Source: Ctenosaura bakeri
Lineage: Eukaryota; Chordata; Lepidosauria; Squamata; Iguanidae
DNA: 64,000 bases
Direction of reading: 5' to 3'
Assembly: GCA_948474755.1 (NCBI GenBank)
Contig: CAOLHI010001659.1
Span: 124,001-188,000 of the forward strand
In this document: in pieces, positions 36,966-49,293 of the stretch
Numbering within the stretch: position 1 is the first letter of the stretch
How the letters are laid out: the number at the start of each line of letters is the position of its first letter
Translations under genes and position numbers: made by a program
The notes under the pieces: model-generated
Database searches by the model: none
What the model was told of the DNA's origin: nothing
Seen by the model: the letters and a program-made list of their open reading frames with translations, nothing else

Positions 36966-37439
36966 GAGGAGATTTTTGTTGTTAACTGCTATCAATGTTG
37001 ACTTATGGCGACTCTATGGATGAGAGACTTATAAGTCACCCTATCATCAACTACCCTGCTTAAGTCTTACAGATTCAAGGCTGTGTCTTCCTTGATTGAG
37101 TCTATCCATCTGTAATATGGTCACCCTCTTTCTGTACTGTCTTCTAACTTACAAAGCATTATTGTCTTTCCTAGTGAGTCATGTCTTCTCATGATATGGC
37201 TAAGGTATGACAGCCTCAGTTTAGTCATCTTCACTTCTAGGGAGAGTTAAGACTTGATTTGCTCTAGGATACATTCATTTGTTGTTGTTTTTTAGGCGCC
37301 CGGGTTGTCCATAGAACTCTTCTCCACCACATTTCAAAGGAGCTGATTTTCTTCTTATTTGCTTTCTTCACTGTCCAGCTTTCCAAACCATACTTAGAAA
37401 TTGGAAATACACTGGCATGGACAAGCCTAACCTTAGTAT
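36966..37439 (-). mobile_element. BovB/RTE LINE 3' end
   Basis: On the reverse strand, 37436-37264 translates as the C-terminus of an RTE reverse transcriptase (TKVRLVHASVFPISKYGLES, then WTVKKANKKK). The nucleotide tail carries GATGGATAGACTCAATCAAG, GTTGATGATAGGGTGA and GAGTCGCCATAAGTC, the typical BovB end. It is heavily mutated in the coding part. Confidence 0.8.
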
Positions 37440-38386
37440 TCATAGAATCATAGAATAATAGAGTTGGTAGGAACCACAGGGGCCATCCAGTCCAACCCCT
37501 GTCATGCACACATCAAAGCACTGCCAACAGATGGCCATCCAGCCTCTGTTTAAAAACTCCAAATAAGGAGACTCCACCACACTCCGAGGCAGCATATTCC
37601 ACTGCCAGACAGCTTTGGCCATCAAGAAGTTCTTCCTGAGGCTCAGGTGGAATCTCTTTTCCTATAGTTTGAATCCATTGCTCTATGTCTTAGTCTCTGG
37701 AGCAGTGGAAAACAAGCCTGTTCCTTCTTTGATATGATGTCCTTTCAAATGTTTAAACATGGCTATCATGTCCCCTCTTAACCTTATCTTCTGCAGACTA
37801 AACATACCCAGCTCCCTAAGCCACTCCTCACAGGGCATGGCTTTCAGACCCTCCACCATCTTGGTCTCCCTCCTCTGGACACATTGCAGCTTGTCAGTAT
37901 CCTTCTTGAAATGAGGTGCATCCCATCCTCTGCCAGAAGACCATCTTTGTAAAAATGCAGATCATGGTCCAAGAAGCCAAATGGTTCCTGGTGGCACCAT
38001 CTTGTGAAGCCAGTAGTTCACCTCCACTACTTTTCTCTCCCTTTGTGGGCCATGTCCTTCAGCAGAGAGGAGAGATTAAATTGCAACCTGTGCACCAAGG
38101 TTCTTTAGCTTTCTACCCATAACCTCATAGCCTCCTTTGTGATATCCTGAGAGCTGCGCCTTACACTGTCATTGGTTCCCATGTGAACCAAAAATAAAGC
38201 ATAATGGTCAGTGGGCTTGACCAGTCTTGTCAGCCCTCAGTTACATCATTAATTTTGGAGACAGCACACCCCACTATTCATCCTGTTAGGTTTGCAGATT
38301 GTTGCTTCTGTTCCTCTCAGCAAGGAGTCTCCAATTACCACAACTCATATCCTCTGAGGCTTGGTAGAGATTATTTGATGTGCAGA
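37440..38386 (-). mobile_element. CR1 LINE with ORF2 mostly deleted
   Basis: It starts with CATAGAATCATAGAAT, the CR1 tail. The 3' part runs to about 37918 and is fused directly to the ORF1 C-terminal part (37915-38386, matching 33255-33720). The junction lies in GAGGTGC, which both partners carry in the reference CR1, so the deletion used this microhomology. Confidence 0.85.
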
Positions 38387-39955
38387 TTCCTCTTTTTTTA
38401 TTCTTTTTTATTGTTATTGAAAAAAGAAGAAAGAACAATATAAATATATTACAATACAAATACATGCAAAATGTATAAAATGACAGAGGTGAATTAACAA
38501 TAAATTGTGAATTAAAATACAGTTTTGCTCATTGTTTATATCTATTTCTGTCATTTTAAAGTAACTTCCTCCTACCCATTACTGTAGACATTAGAAGTGA
38601 TCATGTAGTCCCAAAAAACCATCCTTCCACCTTCCTCCTTTCCCTTTGTTCCTCCTTGCTATTCTACACAGTAATTATCTTGCTTATATTTTCTACATAA
38701 TGTCTATAACCTATTATCTTATTTACATTAACTTGATTTCAAAATCAATATAGAATTTGATCAGTTATACATAATCATGTGGTAGGATAGATGGCCATAA
38801 CCTCTATAGAGCTATAGGTGACCTCAAAGCTCACTCTTTATAAAAAAGAAGTACCCTTCTATTTCATATATTTATTTTTTCTTAGCTGTAAGATATCCTT
38901 TGGTGTAAAACCTCCTTTCTAACAGGAAAGACCCCATCTTTTGTCTATGTAGTTAGTCACAGGCCACCATTCTTCCTTTAAATTAACAATTGACTTTCCA
39001 CCAATATTATGTGATACTATATCATATTCTTTCATCTCATTTAGACTTAGCAGCCATTTATCTGGCTCAGGAACATCTCTGCATTTCCAATGTTTTGCAA
39101 ATTTAATTCTCACTACAGGAATCATGTAAAGCAGTATTCATCAGTTTTTTTTTTTTTGAAATTGAGCTTCAAATGTATACGTCATATTTAAGAGAAAAAA
39201 GTCTGGATGTAAAGGTATTGTAATTTGAAACATCTCTGACATGATTTCCTGTATCTTTTTCTAATTTTTTTTTAAATTGGACAAGTCCACCAAAGATATT
39301 TTTCGCCCATTGGAGCATATTGTCTCCTCCTCTAGTTGTTTAGTCAATAGGTGTTTGTATACAAAAGAAGTTGTATGTTTTGTTTTCTGGAAAATGATTG
39401 TTTCAAATTCATTACAGTCTTTATTATTTGATAATCCGTCCAGCCTCTGGTCCATTTTGAAGCATTCTTCTAATTGTAAATTTGGGAACCAGCTGCATTT
39501 AAATTCTATTTCCTCCAAGTTCTTCCCACATTCTGATTTAAGTTCCACCTTTTGGCTCATGGATTAGTAGGTCTGTATATCTTATCCAGTTTTCCTGTTC
39601 TTCAATCCATTTTCTGAAGAAGGCCTCTTGAGGTGATGTCCTTATGGGTATTTTGTTTTGTTTTTGAAGGTAAACCAAAGTTTAAACAAAGCATTCCTAA
39701 TAAAATGGTTGTTGAATTCTTTGTCAATTTTTGCCTTCTCATATACCATAAATGTGCATGAAACATGAATCTTAAGTCTGACCCCCCCAAAGTCAACATT
39801 CTTTAGTTTGTTAACATAACCCAACCACGGATCATCTATTAGCATGGTGGTAAGACTTTAAGTCTGGCAAGTTAGCTCCTTCTCCTGATTTCAAATCTTT
39901 TAGGCTTTTCCATCTTATTTGAGACTTTTTCCCTGCCCATATAAATCTATCTGTA
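38387..39955 (-). mobile_element. L1 LINE, 5'-truncated
   Basis: Reverse strand. An oligo-T at 38391 is the tail. ORF2 C-terminal pieces follow: IPVVRIKFAKHWKCRDVPEP (39119-39060), CFKMDQRLDGL near 39455, and GSDLRFMFHAHLWYMRRQK near 39780. RFIWAGKKSQIRWK lies near 39945. Stops and frame changes are many. Confidence 0.75.
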
Positions 39956-39972
39956 TATATATATGTGTGAGA

Positions 39973-40002
<30 letters not shown>
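39946..40002 (+). repeat. Compound microsatellite (TA)(TG)(GA)
   Basis: TGTATATATATATGTGTGAG then GTGTGTGTGTGTGAGAGAGAGAGAGAGA. It sits exactly between the L1 5' end and the Gypsy start. Confidence 0.9.
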
Positions 40003-40004
<2 letters not shown>

Positions 40005-42875
40005 TGGCACCAAAATTCCAAAACCAAAAATCTATCCCATGAACAAACAAGAACTAGGGACACTGAAGAAGTTCCTGAACAAAAACTTGCAATGCAGGTT
40101 TATTAAACCTTCTTCTGCCTTGACGGCAAGCCCAATTTTTTTCTGGCAGAAATGTGATGGAGGAGACCCTGGATTCATTGTGAAATATAATTTAATAAAT
40201 AAGGCAGTACTTCCTTATGCTTACCCAATTCCACTTATTGTGGATATAACGGCCCAATTGGTGTAAGGTAAATACTACATGAAGCTAGACCTCAGAGAGG
40301 CTTTTCACCGGATTAGAATGGACCCTGACAGTGAATGGCTCACTACTTTCTCAACCCCCTTGGGAAATTACCAATGGACTGTACTCCCTTTCAGTCTACA
40401 AGCAGGGCCTGCAGTGTTTCAAATGTTCTTTAATTATATCTTGAAAGAATTCCTGTATGACAGTGTTGTAGTTTATCTAGACGACATTTTGATCTACTCC
40501 AAAACCCTACCTCAACACATGTAGCTTGTTCACACGGTTTTGCAGAGACTTATAGACAATGACATTATTGTAAAGCTCTTAAGTATGAATGTCACAGTCA
40601 AACTTTTGACTACCTTGGATACCGAATTTGTAACAACATCCTGAATATGGACCCATCCAAGATTGAGTCAATTGTAAATTGGCCTCCTCTGAGAACATGC
40701 AAACAACTGCAACAGTTCCTGGTATTTGCCAAATTCTACCGGAATTTTATTGAAGGCTTCACCATGATTGCTCTGCCACTAACAGACCTACTAAAGACAC
40801 ATTCTGGTCATAAGAAACCCGATGTAGCAATCCCGAAAAGGATTACATGGACTAAAGACTTCCAAGATGCTTTTGACGAACTCAAATGCAGTTTCACCAC
40901 TGAACCACTTCTCCTGTTCCCCAACACAGAAAAGGAGTTTGTGATACAAACAAATGCCTCCAACTTTGCTGTGGGCGCTGTGCTCCTTCAACATGATGAA
41001 GATGGCCATATCAAACCCTGTGCCTTCATCTCAAAAAAATTCTCCCAAACCCAATGAAACTGACCAATATAGGAGAAAGAAGCCGTGGCCATTCACTTTG
41101 CTCTCTCCACCTGATGTCACTTCTTGGAAGGTTCCAAGTTGCCTTTTGAAGTTTGGACCAACCACTGCAACCTAGAGACTTTAAAAACTGCCAGGAAAAT
41201 GAGCCCCAAGCAAGCGTGCTGGGCTGAATTTTTTCAACATTTCAACTTTAAAATTGTTTTCAAACCAGGGAAGACCAATGCACTGGCTGATACTCTTTCT
41301 AGACTCCCTTGCCACGAATTTCCCAACCATTCCTCTACTGCTAAAGAACAGACTATATTCACCCCCAACACCTGGGGGATGCAAGTAACCACACATCCGC
41401 TCCTCAGTCTCTGCACTCGATTCTGAATTCCTCCATGCCATCAAAACTGCTTACATCACAGATGACTGGCTGAAAACCCACTCTGACGCAGTTACTTGGA
41501 CTGATGGCATTGCCTTTGTTGGAACAGACTGTACGTTCCTCTTAACTGCAGATTGGAGGTCCTCAGAAGATATCATGACTCCAAACCTGCTGGCCATTTT
41601 GGATTTCTCAAGACACTTCCTGCAATCAGAAAACTTTTCCACTGGCCAGGCTTAACCAAAACTGTTCAAGAATACATAAAGAACTGTGCTACATGAAACA
41701 CCTGTAAACCACCTACCTCAAAGCCGCATGGACTTCTGAAACCCCTCCTTGCCCCCACTGCTCTTTGGGACACCATTTCCTGGGACTTCATCATCAGTTT
41801 TCCCAACTGCCACAGATGCCATGTCATCTGGGTCATCACGGACCACTTCTCCAAACAATCCCACTTTGTTCCTCTCAAAAAAGTCCCCACAGCAGAAAAG
41901 CTTGCTGACCTGTTCATCGCTAATGTCTGGAAACTGCACAGCAGTCCACATTATCTCAGATAACCTAAATGTTCAGAACATATATTCACATCCAAATTCT
42001 GGATAGACCTATTCAAATCCATTAGAATTGTCCAAAAACTCAGCAGCAGCCATCATCCGCAAACTGATGGGCAAACTGAACGCATCAATCAGACTCTTGA
42101 ACAATACCTTCACTGCTTCATCAACTCCAACCAAAACAATTGGGTGCCTCTACTCCTGTTCACCGAATTTGCCTACAATTCGGCCATCCATTCCTCCACT
42201 GGGAAATCTCTCTTTGAAATTGTCTATGGCACCAAACTAGACATTTCCCGCTTATCTCACCAGCAACAAACAACCCCCCCGTCTGTAGACGCCTGAATTA
42301 AAAAAATCACTCAGATTTGGAAATCTGTTCGCTCTACACTTGAAGCTTCTAAAGATTCACAGAAATGCTTTGTGAACAGAAAAAGGCAATGCAATCCTAA
42401 CTATAACCCTGAGGACTTGTTTACCTCTCCACAAAGAACTTAACTTTTGAGGGATCCTCAAAAAAGCTTGGCTCTAAATACATTGGTCCTTTCCCCACCA
42501 AATGAGCCATAAATGAAGTCAGTTTTGAACTTTCTTTGCCTCCTAAATACAAACTCATCCATCCTGTTTTTCATTGCAGCTTGCTCAAACCAGCTCCTTT
42601 GCAGACTTCTTCACAAACTGACTCTGGTCTCACAAAAGTGTCTCAGGTCATCGACTCCAGAATCCACAAGGGAAAACTACAATACCTGATACTGTGGAAA
42701 AAGGTTCCCCTCCAATTTGTTGAATGGGTTTACTCTACTGATATCTTTGCTCTGGAGCTTATTTCCGATTTTCACAGATCTCACCCTTCCAAGCCCACTA
42801 ACCCTTCATAGCTTTGCTATTACTAAATCCATTTCTGTCAACTTATGTCTAACATTTTTTTCAGGAGGGGCAGGA
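40003..42875 (+). pseudogene. Gypsy (chromodomain type) pol, 5'-truncated and broken
   Basis: It begins inside the reverse transcriptase. Readable blocks are KLDLREAFHRIRM and VVYLDDILIYS (catalytic YLDD) at 40279-40524. The RT/RNase H connection follows at 40647-41057 (FLVFAKFYRNFI; TNAS where the RNase H Asp is expected). The integrase region spans about 41450-42300, where HPQTDGQTE-type sequence is readable near 42050. A chromodomain-like C-terminus (QYLILWKKVPLQFVEWV) lies at 42680-42740. Chromodomains guide integrase to histones. Stops at 40264-40266, 40522-40524 and 41055-41057, plus frameshifts later, inactivate it. Gag, protease and the 5' LTR are missing. Confidence 0.8.
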
Positions 42876-43196
42876 TGTCTGGATGCCCTCCATATTAAGT
42901 AATGGGATATGTAGTCCAGTATAATGTAACAGACAGCTCGTAGCTGAAGAAGCATAGGTACCAGGGACCATTAGATAAACATTGCTAGGAATGTGCTGAT
43001 AACTGCTGCTTGGCTTTCACAGCTTTCAAGTCTCTTTGCTAAGGGGAGAGAACATGGGGAATCTTAAACTCATGTATTTCCTTTTGGAACTCAGTCTTCT
43101 CACTAAAGTCTTTTACATGTATTTCACTTGAAATAAATAGTGCTTATGCATTATACTATTTGCATGTGTGGATTCAGTTCCTGACAGGAAGAGACC
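42876..43196 (+). repeat. Gypsy 3' LTR (321 bp)
   Basis: It begins TGTCTGGATGCCCTCC after a purine tract (AGGAGGGGCAGGA) and ends CAGTTCCTGACA, with AATAAA near 43132. A related LTR start, TGTCGGGTAGCCCTCC on the reverse strand, is at 47107. Confidence 0.75.
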
Positions 43197-43550
43197 ACCA
43201 GGGACATTGAGTCCAAGCTCCTGCCATGCAGGAATACTCTATCAAAGCATTCCTGACAGATAGCCATTGAGCCATTGCATAAAAATCTCCAAAGAAGAAG
43301 ATTCCATAGCACTCCAAGGCAATGTACTCCAGTGTCAAACTGCTCTTACCATCAGGCTGTTCTTCCTAATGTTTAGATGGAATCTCTTTTCCTGAAGTTT
43401 GAAGCCATTGTTTCATGTTCTAGTTTCTAAAACAGAAGAAAACAAGCTTGCAACATTTTCCAAATGACATCTCTTCAAATATTAAGCATAACTATAATAT
43501 TACCTCTTAACCTTCTCTTCTCCAAGCTAAACATACTCAGCTCCCTAAGG
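43197..43550 (-). mobile_element. CR1 LINE 3' fragment
   Basis: GGAAGAGACCACCAGGGACA onward matches the reference CR1 3' end and the ORF2 C-terminus up to CAGCTCCCTAAG near 43545. The outermost ~20 bp of the CR1 tail are missing where the Gypsy LTR abuts. Confidence 0.8.
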
Positions 43551-45794
43551 CATGGATCACTTAGGGGTCTGATGCAGAAATGGAACATAATCACAGGCAG
43601 TACTTGAGACCGTTTCCATTCTATTTCCCAACAATATTTTATTATCATAATCATCAGTTGTTGGTGCATGCATTTCACCTTACCTGAAGAGAGTAGCAAC
43701 ATGGTATTTGCAGGAACTGTGAAATGTCTAGGGTTTTCCAAAAGATGTGAATGCTCCCCCCTCACCACATGGAAGGGACCATTGTCAAAGTCAAAAAATG
43801 GGATGAAGAACTTTTACAATTGCTTTAGCTATGCAGATAGCAATCCAGAAGTTGAGGTGATAGAACAGGACCAGTAGATGTCGCTCGGAGATCTTCTTGT
43901 GGCATATATTTTCACTATTGACCTGTAAATAAACTGGATGGGAATTTACCACAATGACTATCATGGCAATGATACTAACAACCAACTAACGATGTGCAGT
44001 CTGGTGCCATCAGGCAAGATCCAAAAGGTCTCCTAGCTGTATTCACTGCAGTTGCAGTGCGGTTCTTGGAGAGTTGAATGTGTTTTGTCCTTGGTGTTTG
44101 GGGCAGGGTGTTCTGTAATGTATATCATCCTGAAATAAAACCTAAACTTCTTTATTTCTCATACTTCTTTAACCTATCCTGAAACAGCCTTTTAAAAAAC
44201 ATTTCTGCATCCTTAGTTTCACATTCTTTCTTACTACATGCAAAACTCACCCTCACTATTAATTCTCAGCCTTAAACTTTATTCTATCTGTTTGCTTTTC
44301 CTTGTACATGCTTTTTCACATCTCCTCAACCTATCAGCCCTTTGCCTATCACAACTTCTCAAAAACTCAACATGCATAGCCACAAACAGAGGCTTGGTTT
44401 CCTTCCCCCTTCTTTTTCTTTCTTTCTTTCTCCCCCCCCCAAGGCAGGCAGTCCCGCCTTTTTAATAAAAGAAAAAAAAACTGTAGCAGCAAATATGCAC
44501 CCTCCAACTAGGCACCCTATTTGATGCCTCTCATTTCAAACAATAACAACCACAAAGAACAAAGGGAGGAAAACATTTACTGATGACTGAGTCTTCTGTC
44601 AGTTTCCTACCAGAGCAAAACCAGCAATTCTTTCTACATGCGCAAACACTGGAAGACAGCCTTTTTGTACACACAAATGAAAGAGACCATACACACAGAC
44701 ACATTCACAAGTTTCAGATGCATATTTCTCCAATCTCTCTCTCTTTTTCTCCTCCCTCTGCTTTCTGATAGGATCTATATTTAGTGAGAGACTTAGTTCT
44801 TCAACTTGCCTTCTCAGTTATATTAAGATATCTGATGAGTTGTATGTTGGCAAAATGCACTCAGCTGCTTTTGCCTTCAAGGAGGATCTTTGCTCTCATC
44901 CCCCTCCCCCCAGAACTTATCTGAAGAGGTTATCTCTAATTTTTATTTCCTTCCAAACTCTAGTCTTCCAGGAAGTTGGGGGTGTGTGTGACATGCTCCC
45001 TTCACTCTCCCTACAGCAGAGGGGAAGAGGGGGGAAGAAGGCAGCCATTGACTTCTCACAGGGAAGCAGCATCTTCCAATAAATTTCAACAGTATATTTT
45101 CTTTTTTCTTTCCATGGACACCCCCTCAGGGTTTCTGGTTTGACAAGGTCCCCACATGGGGCAGCTGTGTAACTGGTCCAACTGTGTTTACACAATTCAG
45201 TTCAGTTCAATCATTTTGTCTCTCAGTTCAGTCCTTCTCCCTCCCTGACTCATCCTTTCCAGCAATTGGCCTTTCAGCTAACATTTATCCCACCCATAAT
45301 CCAGCACCCACCCCAAACAAAGTCAGTGGGTAAAACCCACCCTATAGTAGGCTGTTCATATGAGGAGTGAGCCAGAAATGAGGGGAGCCATCCAGGAAAT
45401 CAAATACCCAACTGTTGAGCATAAATGAAAAACCAGACCACTCTTGTTTCCCAGGTAGAATCATGGAGCTAAAATTGGCCTCTGAATCAGGTTGGAAAGG
45501 ATTCTTTCTCTCACACACAGTGATGAGGCTGATGAAACATCTTCTTAGCCACTGCTGTCATCTTGGCTGCAACAGTAGTCTAATAAGAAAGACAGAGTTT
45601 TATTCATCAGGACTTTTATAGAGCTTCCAAAGAGAGAGAAAATGCACATGAGAGTTCCTTAACATAAAGTGTGAGACAGGAAAACAGATCATTCTAAGAT
45701 AAGCATCATTCTTTCTATGAGCAAAGAAAGTCTTTGTTGTAGAGTTTTGAGCATGACTTGCATGGGAAATTAATGCAATGGTCCTGTGATTAAT
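43551..45794. other. ZPBP intron, nothing firmly recognised
   Basis: No gene. It contains pyrimidine-rich runs (44400-44441, with a C-run) and A-rich runs (44464-44480). The block 45200-45700 has features of decayed repeat sequence, but no end or motif that I could assign. Confidence 0.35.
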
Positions 45795-46880
45795 GGTTAC
45801 TGTGGTTCTTCTTCGTGGTCTCTGTGCCTCACACAACGGGATCTTCACACATGCACAGTAGCATTTTCGGAAAGTTCCAGAGCTGAGCAGCTTGGCGGGA
45901 ACCCCTCCCCGAGTCCCGCCAAGCCAATGGTCTTCTCCCAGTTTCTTTTCGTCCGCCGAGCAGTTAGCAGATCAGAAGGTTTCCTCTGCTGAGCAGTTCT
46001 CTTCTTCAGATTTCTCTAGTTTTTTTTCCTTCTCCTTCCAGGGAAAACTGTAAAGACCCCTTCTCTTTCTTATTTCTTCTCTCTTTAAATTGTGTGTTAC
46101 TTGCGGCCACAAGGTTTCGCTTTCCAACGCCCACTCCAAGTGCTTGTTTTGCCTCTGAGATGGCCATAACGTTTGGGCCTGTTCTATTTGCAAGGATTTC
46201 ACCTTGCAAACTCTGAAGAATAGGGCCTCCCATTTGAAGTCCTATTTCTGGGAGCAGGCTCTTTGATTGAAGGACCAGGCAGCTTCTAATACGGCTCTTT
46301 TTACTGCTTCAGTGTCAATCTGTCCCTCGCGAGGTCCCTCGGCGTCAAAATCTTCAATTCCAACTATGTTGGTATCGACATCCTCGGTACCGACTCAGTA
46401 TCGATATCAACTCCGTCAACTTTGCCACCCATTTCCTTTCTTTCTAGGATTCCAAAGCTCTTGAGGATGCCAGTGGTTCCATCTTCTGGTTCTGGAGACA
46501 CCTCCTCTAGCTCACAGCCGACTTCGACCAAGCAGCCTCGCACTGTGCCTACTTTGGCAAAGCGTAAGTGGGTCTCGTTGCGTCATTCTTCTGTGGCTCC
46601 CAAGAAGAAAAAGAAGAAGGAGAAACACAACTCTCCTTCACCCATTGCCCATCCGTCAGCTGTTCAACTGACTTCTCTCGGGCCTTTACCGACACCTTCA
46701 CTGACACAACCTCAGGCTGCCACTGTGGAAGAGGTGGAGGATTCCACTCTTTCACCAGTGCATGATCCACTCCAGCTTCTGGTTCTATCTGTTCTGATTG
46801 ACCTCACGTCGGACCTGGATGGTCAGCCTACCCCAACTGTTTCTCTGCTAATGACCTTGGACCAACCTGGACTTCAGTGA
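45795..46880 (+). mobile_element. DIRS-like retrotransposon, 5' part
   Basis: The start TGTGGTTCTTCTTCGTGGTC TCTGTGCCTCAC resembles terminal repeats of reptile DIRS elements. It is G/C-richer than its surroundings. A gag-like reading follows (46080-46880). It is cut off at 46880 by a Gypsy LTR, with the RT, RNase H and tyrosine recombinase missing. The family name is from memory of motif layout only. Confidence 0.6.
46080..46880 (+). pseudogene. DIRS-like gag, broken
   Basis: At 46105-46265 the reading carries NAHSKCLFCL, a stop (TGA 46156-46158), then DGHNVWACSICKDFTLQTLK and NRASHLKSYFWEQAL, then another TGA. This Cys/His-rich block and the SH(L)KS...WEQAL tail are the pattern of DIRS gag-like proteins. 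The later frame 46422-46880 (152 codons) is rich in Ser, Pro and Thr, with a Lys-rich run (PKKKKKKEKH). At least two stops and one frame change are present. Confidence 0.5.
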
Positions 46881-47107
46881 GAGATCTGAGGCGATTTAGC
46901 AGAAGCAAAATATAATAAGCAAATGATGCTTTCCCACAGTAAGAGATATCAAGAAACCTTGAATCAGTGCGGCTCTGGCTAGTAGTTCTTATCAGAGCTG
47001 CATTCCTGGCTTTGTTTACCTAACGGTCTCTGGTTCGTTTCCTTGGTTACAAGCAAGCAGCTAATTTACTACATGCCCTGTACTGAAATATGGAGGGCTA
47101 CCCGACA
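46881..47107 (-). repeat. Gypsy LTR (copy 2), truncated
   Basis: On the reverse strand it starts TGTCGGGTAGCCCTCCATAT, like the LTR at 42876, after a purine-rich tract containing GGGACAGGCAGGA. It ends against the DIRS fragment. Confidence 0.6.
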
Positions 47108-48768
47108 TCCTGCCTGTCCCAAGAAAAAAAATTAACTGAAGGAACAATTTGAATAAAGGGAAAAGAGAAAGATAGAGGGAAGTGGAAAAGAAAAGGGAAA
47201 GTGGGGATACAATAAACAAATGAAAAAGACATTTGTAGTAGTTGAACTATAGAAGTCCGGGAGTCAGGAACGTCAGGCTAGGTAGGATGATTTCCTTGTG
47301 AAGAGGAATTCAAAGGAGCTGGCTTCAGTAAGCTGGAATTAAAAACAAGGTGAAAGAGCTTGTAAGAGTCAGATAAATCAAATTCAAAGCTGACATTATT
47401 AATGACACACTTGATTGGGAAAGGACCAATGTATTTTGGAGAAAGTTTGTTTGGAGGGACCAGTGGTGGGAATGTTCTTTGATGAAAGGTGAACAAGGTC
47501 TCCAGGTTTGTAAGCAGGGTTGGGTTGCCTCTTACAGTCAACAAAGTGTTTGTGGGAAGCTTTTGAGGTTTTGAGGGAGTCTTGTACAGAGTTCCAGGTA
47601 GAAGAAATTTTCATAATCCAAGAGTTAAATGAAGTAAGCTGTGTGTCAGGGAGTTTGGTAGGCAACAAAGGAAAGGGCTTTGGGGTGGCTCCTGAGACAA
47701 TTTCAAAAGGAGTTTTTCCAGTAGAGGAATGTATTGCAGAGTTGTAAGCAAATTCGGCAAATGGTAGGAGAAGAGCCCAATTGTTTTGGTTGGAATTTAT
47801 GAAACAACGTAAATATTGTTCAAGGGTTTGATTGGTGCGTTCAGTTTGGCCATCAGTTTGTGGGTGATAGGTGCTGCTAAGTTTTTGAGAAATGCCAAGG
47901 GTTTTTAGGAGTGATGTCCAAAATTTGGAAATGAAAATAGGTTCCCTATCAGAAATGATAGTGGAGGGAAGCCCATGTAGTTTCCATATGTTAGAGATGA
48001 AGAGGTTGGCCAACTTTTCAGCTGTTGGAACTTTTTTCAGGGAAATGCAGTGAGATTGTTTGGAAAAAAGACTTGTGACTACTTCAACAGTGTGGAAGCC
48101 ATGTGAGTTTGGGAGACCAACAATAAAGTCCCATGAAATTACATCCCAAGGGGAGGAAGGAATAGGAAGAGGTTGTAGCAGGCCATGTGGTTCAGAAAAA
48201 GAGGATTTGCAAGTGTTGCAAATTGAGCAGTTTTTTTTTATATAATCTTGTCTTGTGAGGCCTGGCCAGTGGAATAGTTTTCAGATGGAGTGCAGAGTTT
48301 TTAGAAATCCGAAGTGGCCAGCAGGCTTGGAATCATGGTATCTTTGCAGAACTTCAGGATGACAGGGGGGTGGAACATAAATTTTGGTCCCGAAGAAAGC
48401 TAGGTCATTAACCAAGTGATGGAGTCTTTGTGTGATTTAAGCCAGTCGTCAGTCTGGTAGGCAGATTTGAGGGAATGTTGAAAAGCAGAATCAAGGAGGG
48501 TAGAAGCAGTTTTATGTGCTTTTTGTTGTGCACGGGTAGTTACTTGTAATCCAAAAGTATCAAGAAAAAATAGAGGCTTATCAGATGACATAGAAGAAGG
48601 TGAGTGAGGCTCGTAGCAGGGCGGTCTTGAAAGAGGGTCTGCTAAAGTGTTGCTTTTACCAGGTTTAAAGACAATTTTGGATTTGAAGTGCTGGAAAAAT
48701 TCGGCCCAGCATGCTTGTTTAGGGGTGAGTTTTTTGGCATTTTTTAATGTTTCAAGATTACGATTGTC
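47108..48768 (-). pseudogene. Gypsy copy 2 pol: integrase and RNase H end
   Basis: Reverse strand. 48013-47399 is a 204-codon open stretch with integrase-core motifs (WKLHGLPSTIISDRE, SSTYHPQTDGQTERTNQTLE, FAEFAYNSAIHSSTGKTPFE). The integrase C-terminal part follows (47544-47278, LSPKYIGPFPIK). The zinc-finger N-terminus and linker are decayed at 48060-48600. QACWAEFFQHF of the RNase H end lies near 48700. It encodes the same product type as 40003-42875 but is a separate insertion in the opposite direction. Confidence 0.8.
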
Positions 48769-48773
48769 AGTCC

Positions 48774-49293
48774 TGTCAGAGATGGTTGGATCAAACCTCT
48801 AGAAAATACTTTGTGAAGTATGTGTAAAGGTCATGTTGCTTTAATTGCTTTAATTTTTAAGTGCACCTGGGGAAAGGAATGTGACTCAACCCGAGTTTGT
48901 GCTGAGTCAGGCTGATGAGCACCAGGTGCAGACAATACAAGGGTTGGTCAGGATTGGCTAGGTGTCTGTATAAAGGAAGCACAATCCCAGCCAACAATAC
49001 ACACATTGCCTGAAGTGTGGCTGCTGGGGGCTCTGCCAGAGAGTAAGCTATATATGCTGGATTGCAATCTGGACTTTGTAAATATTGTATATATGTTGTA
49101 ACAAAGAATAAAGAGCCTCCATATTGGAAGATTACAACTTGGAGTGGGTGAGTGGCTTAGTGCATGTGCTGCTAATGGTGTTCTCTGCTGCTAGGCACAC
49201 TTCCATAGCTGTGTGTAGCTATCTCTGCTTATTTATAAAGAGTTTTTCCTTGACTGGCTATTTTTGCTTCCCCCCTTTTGTTTTTGGGGGACA
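48774..49293 (+). repeat. Solo LTR, 520 bp, with 5-bp target duplication
   Basis: It begins TGTCAGAGATGG and ends TTTTGGGGGACA (TG...CA), flanked by AGTCC on both sides (48769-48773 and 49294-49298). It interrupts the Gypsy reading QVWT/DNRNLETLKN. Inside are TATAAAG near 48969 and AATAAA at 49107-49112, in U3-R-U5 order on the + strand. Ends, duplication and signals are all intact, as left by recombination between two LTRs. It is not the same family as the LTR at 15412. Confidence 0.88.

Noticed and set aside
39946..40002. Regulatory GA/TG element
   Set aside because: A plain compound microsatellite between two transposon fragments.
46422..46880. Novel Ser/Pro-rich host gene with a Lys-rich nuclear signal
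   Set aside because: It follows directly, in a related frame, a DIRS-like Cys/His gag block and ends where a Gypsy LTR begins; there are no splice sites or start context.
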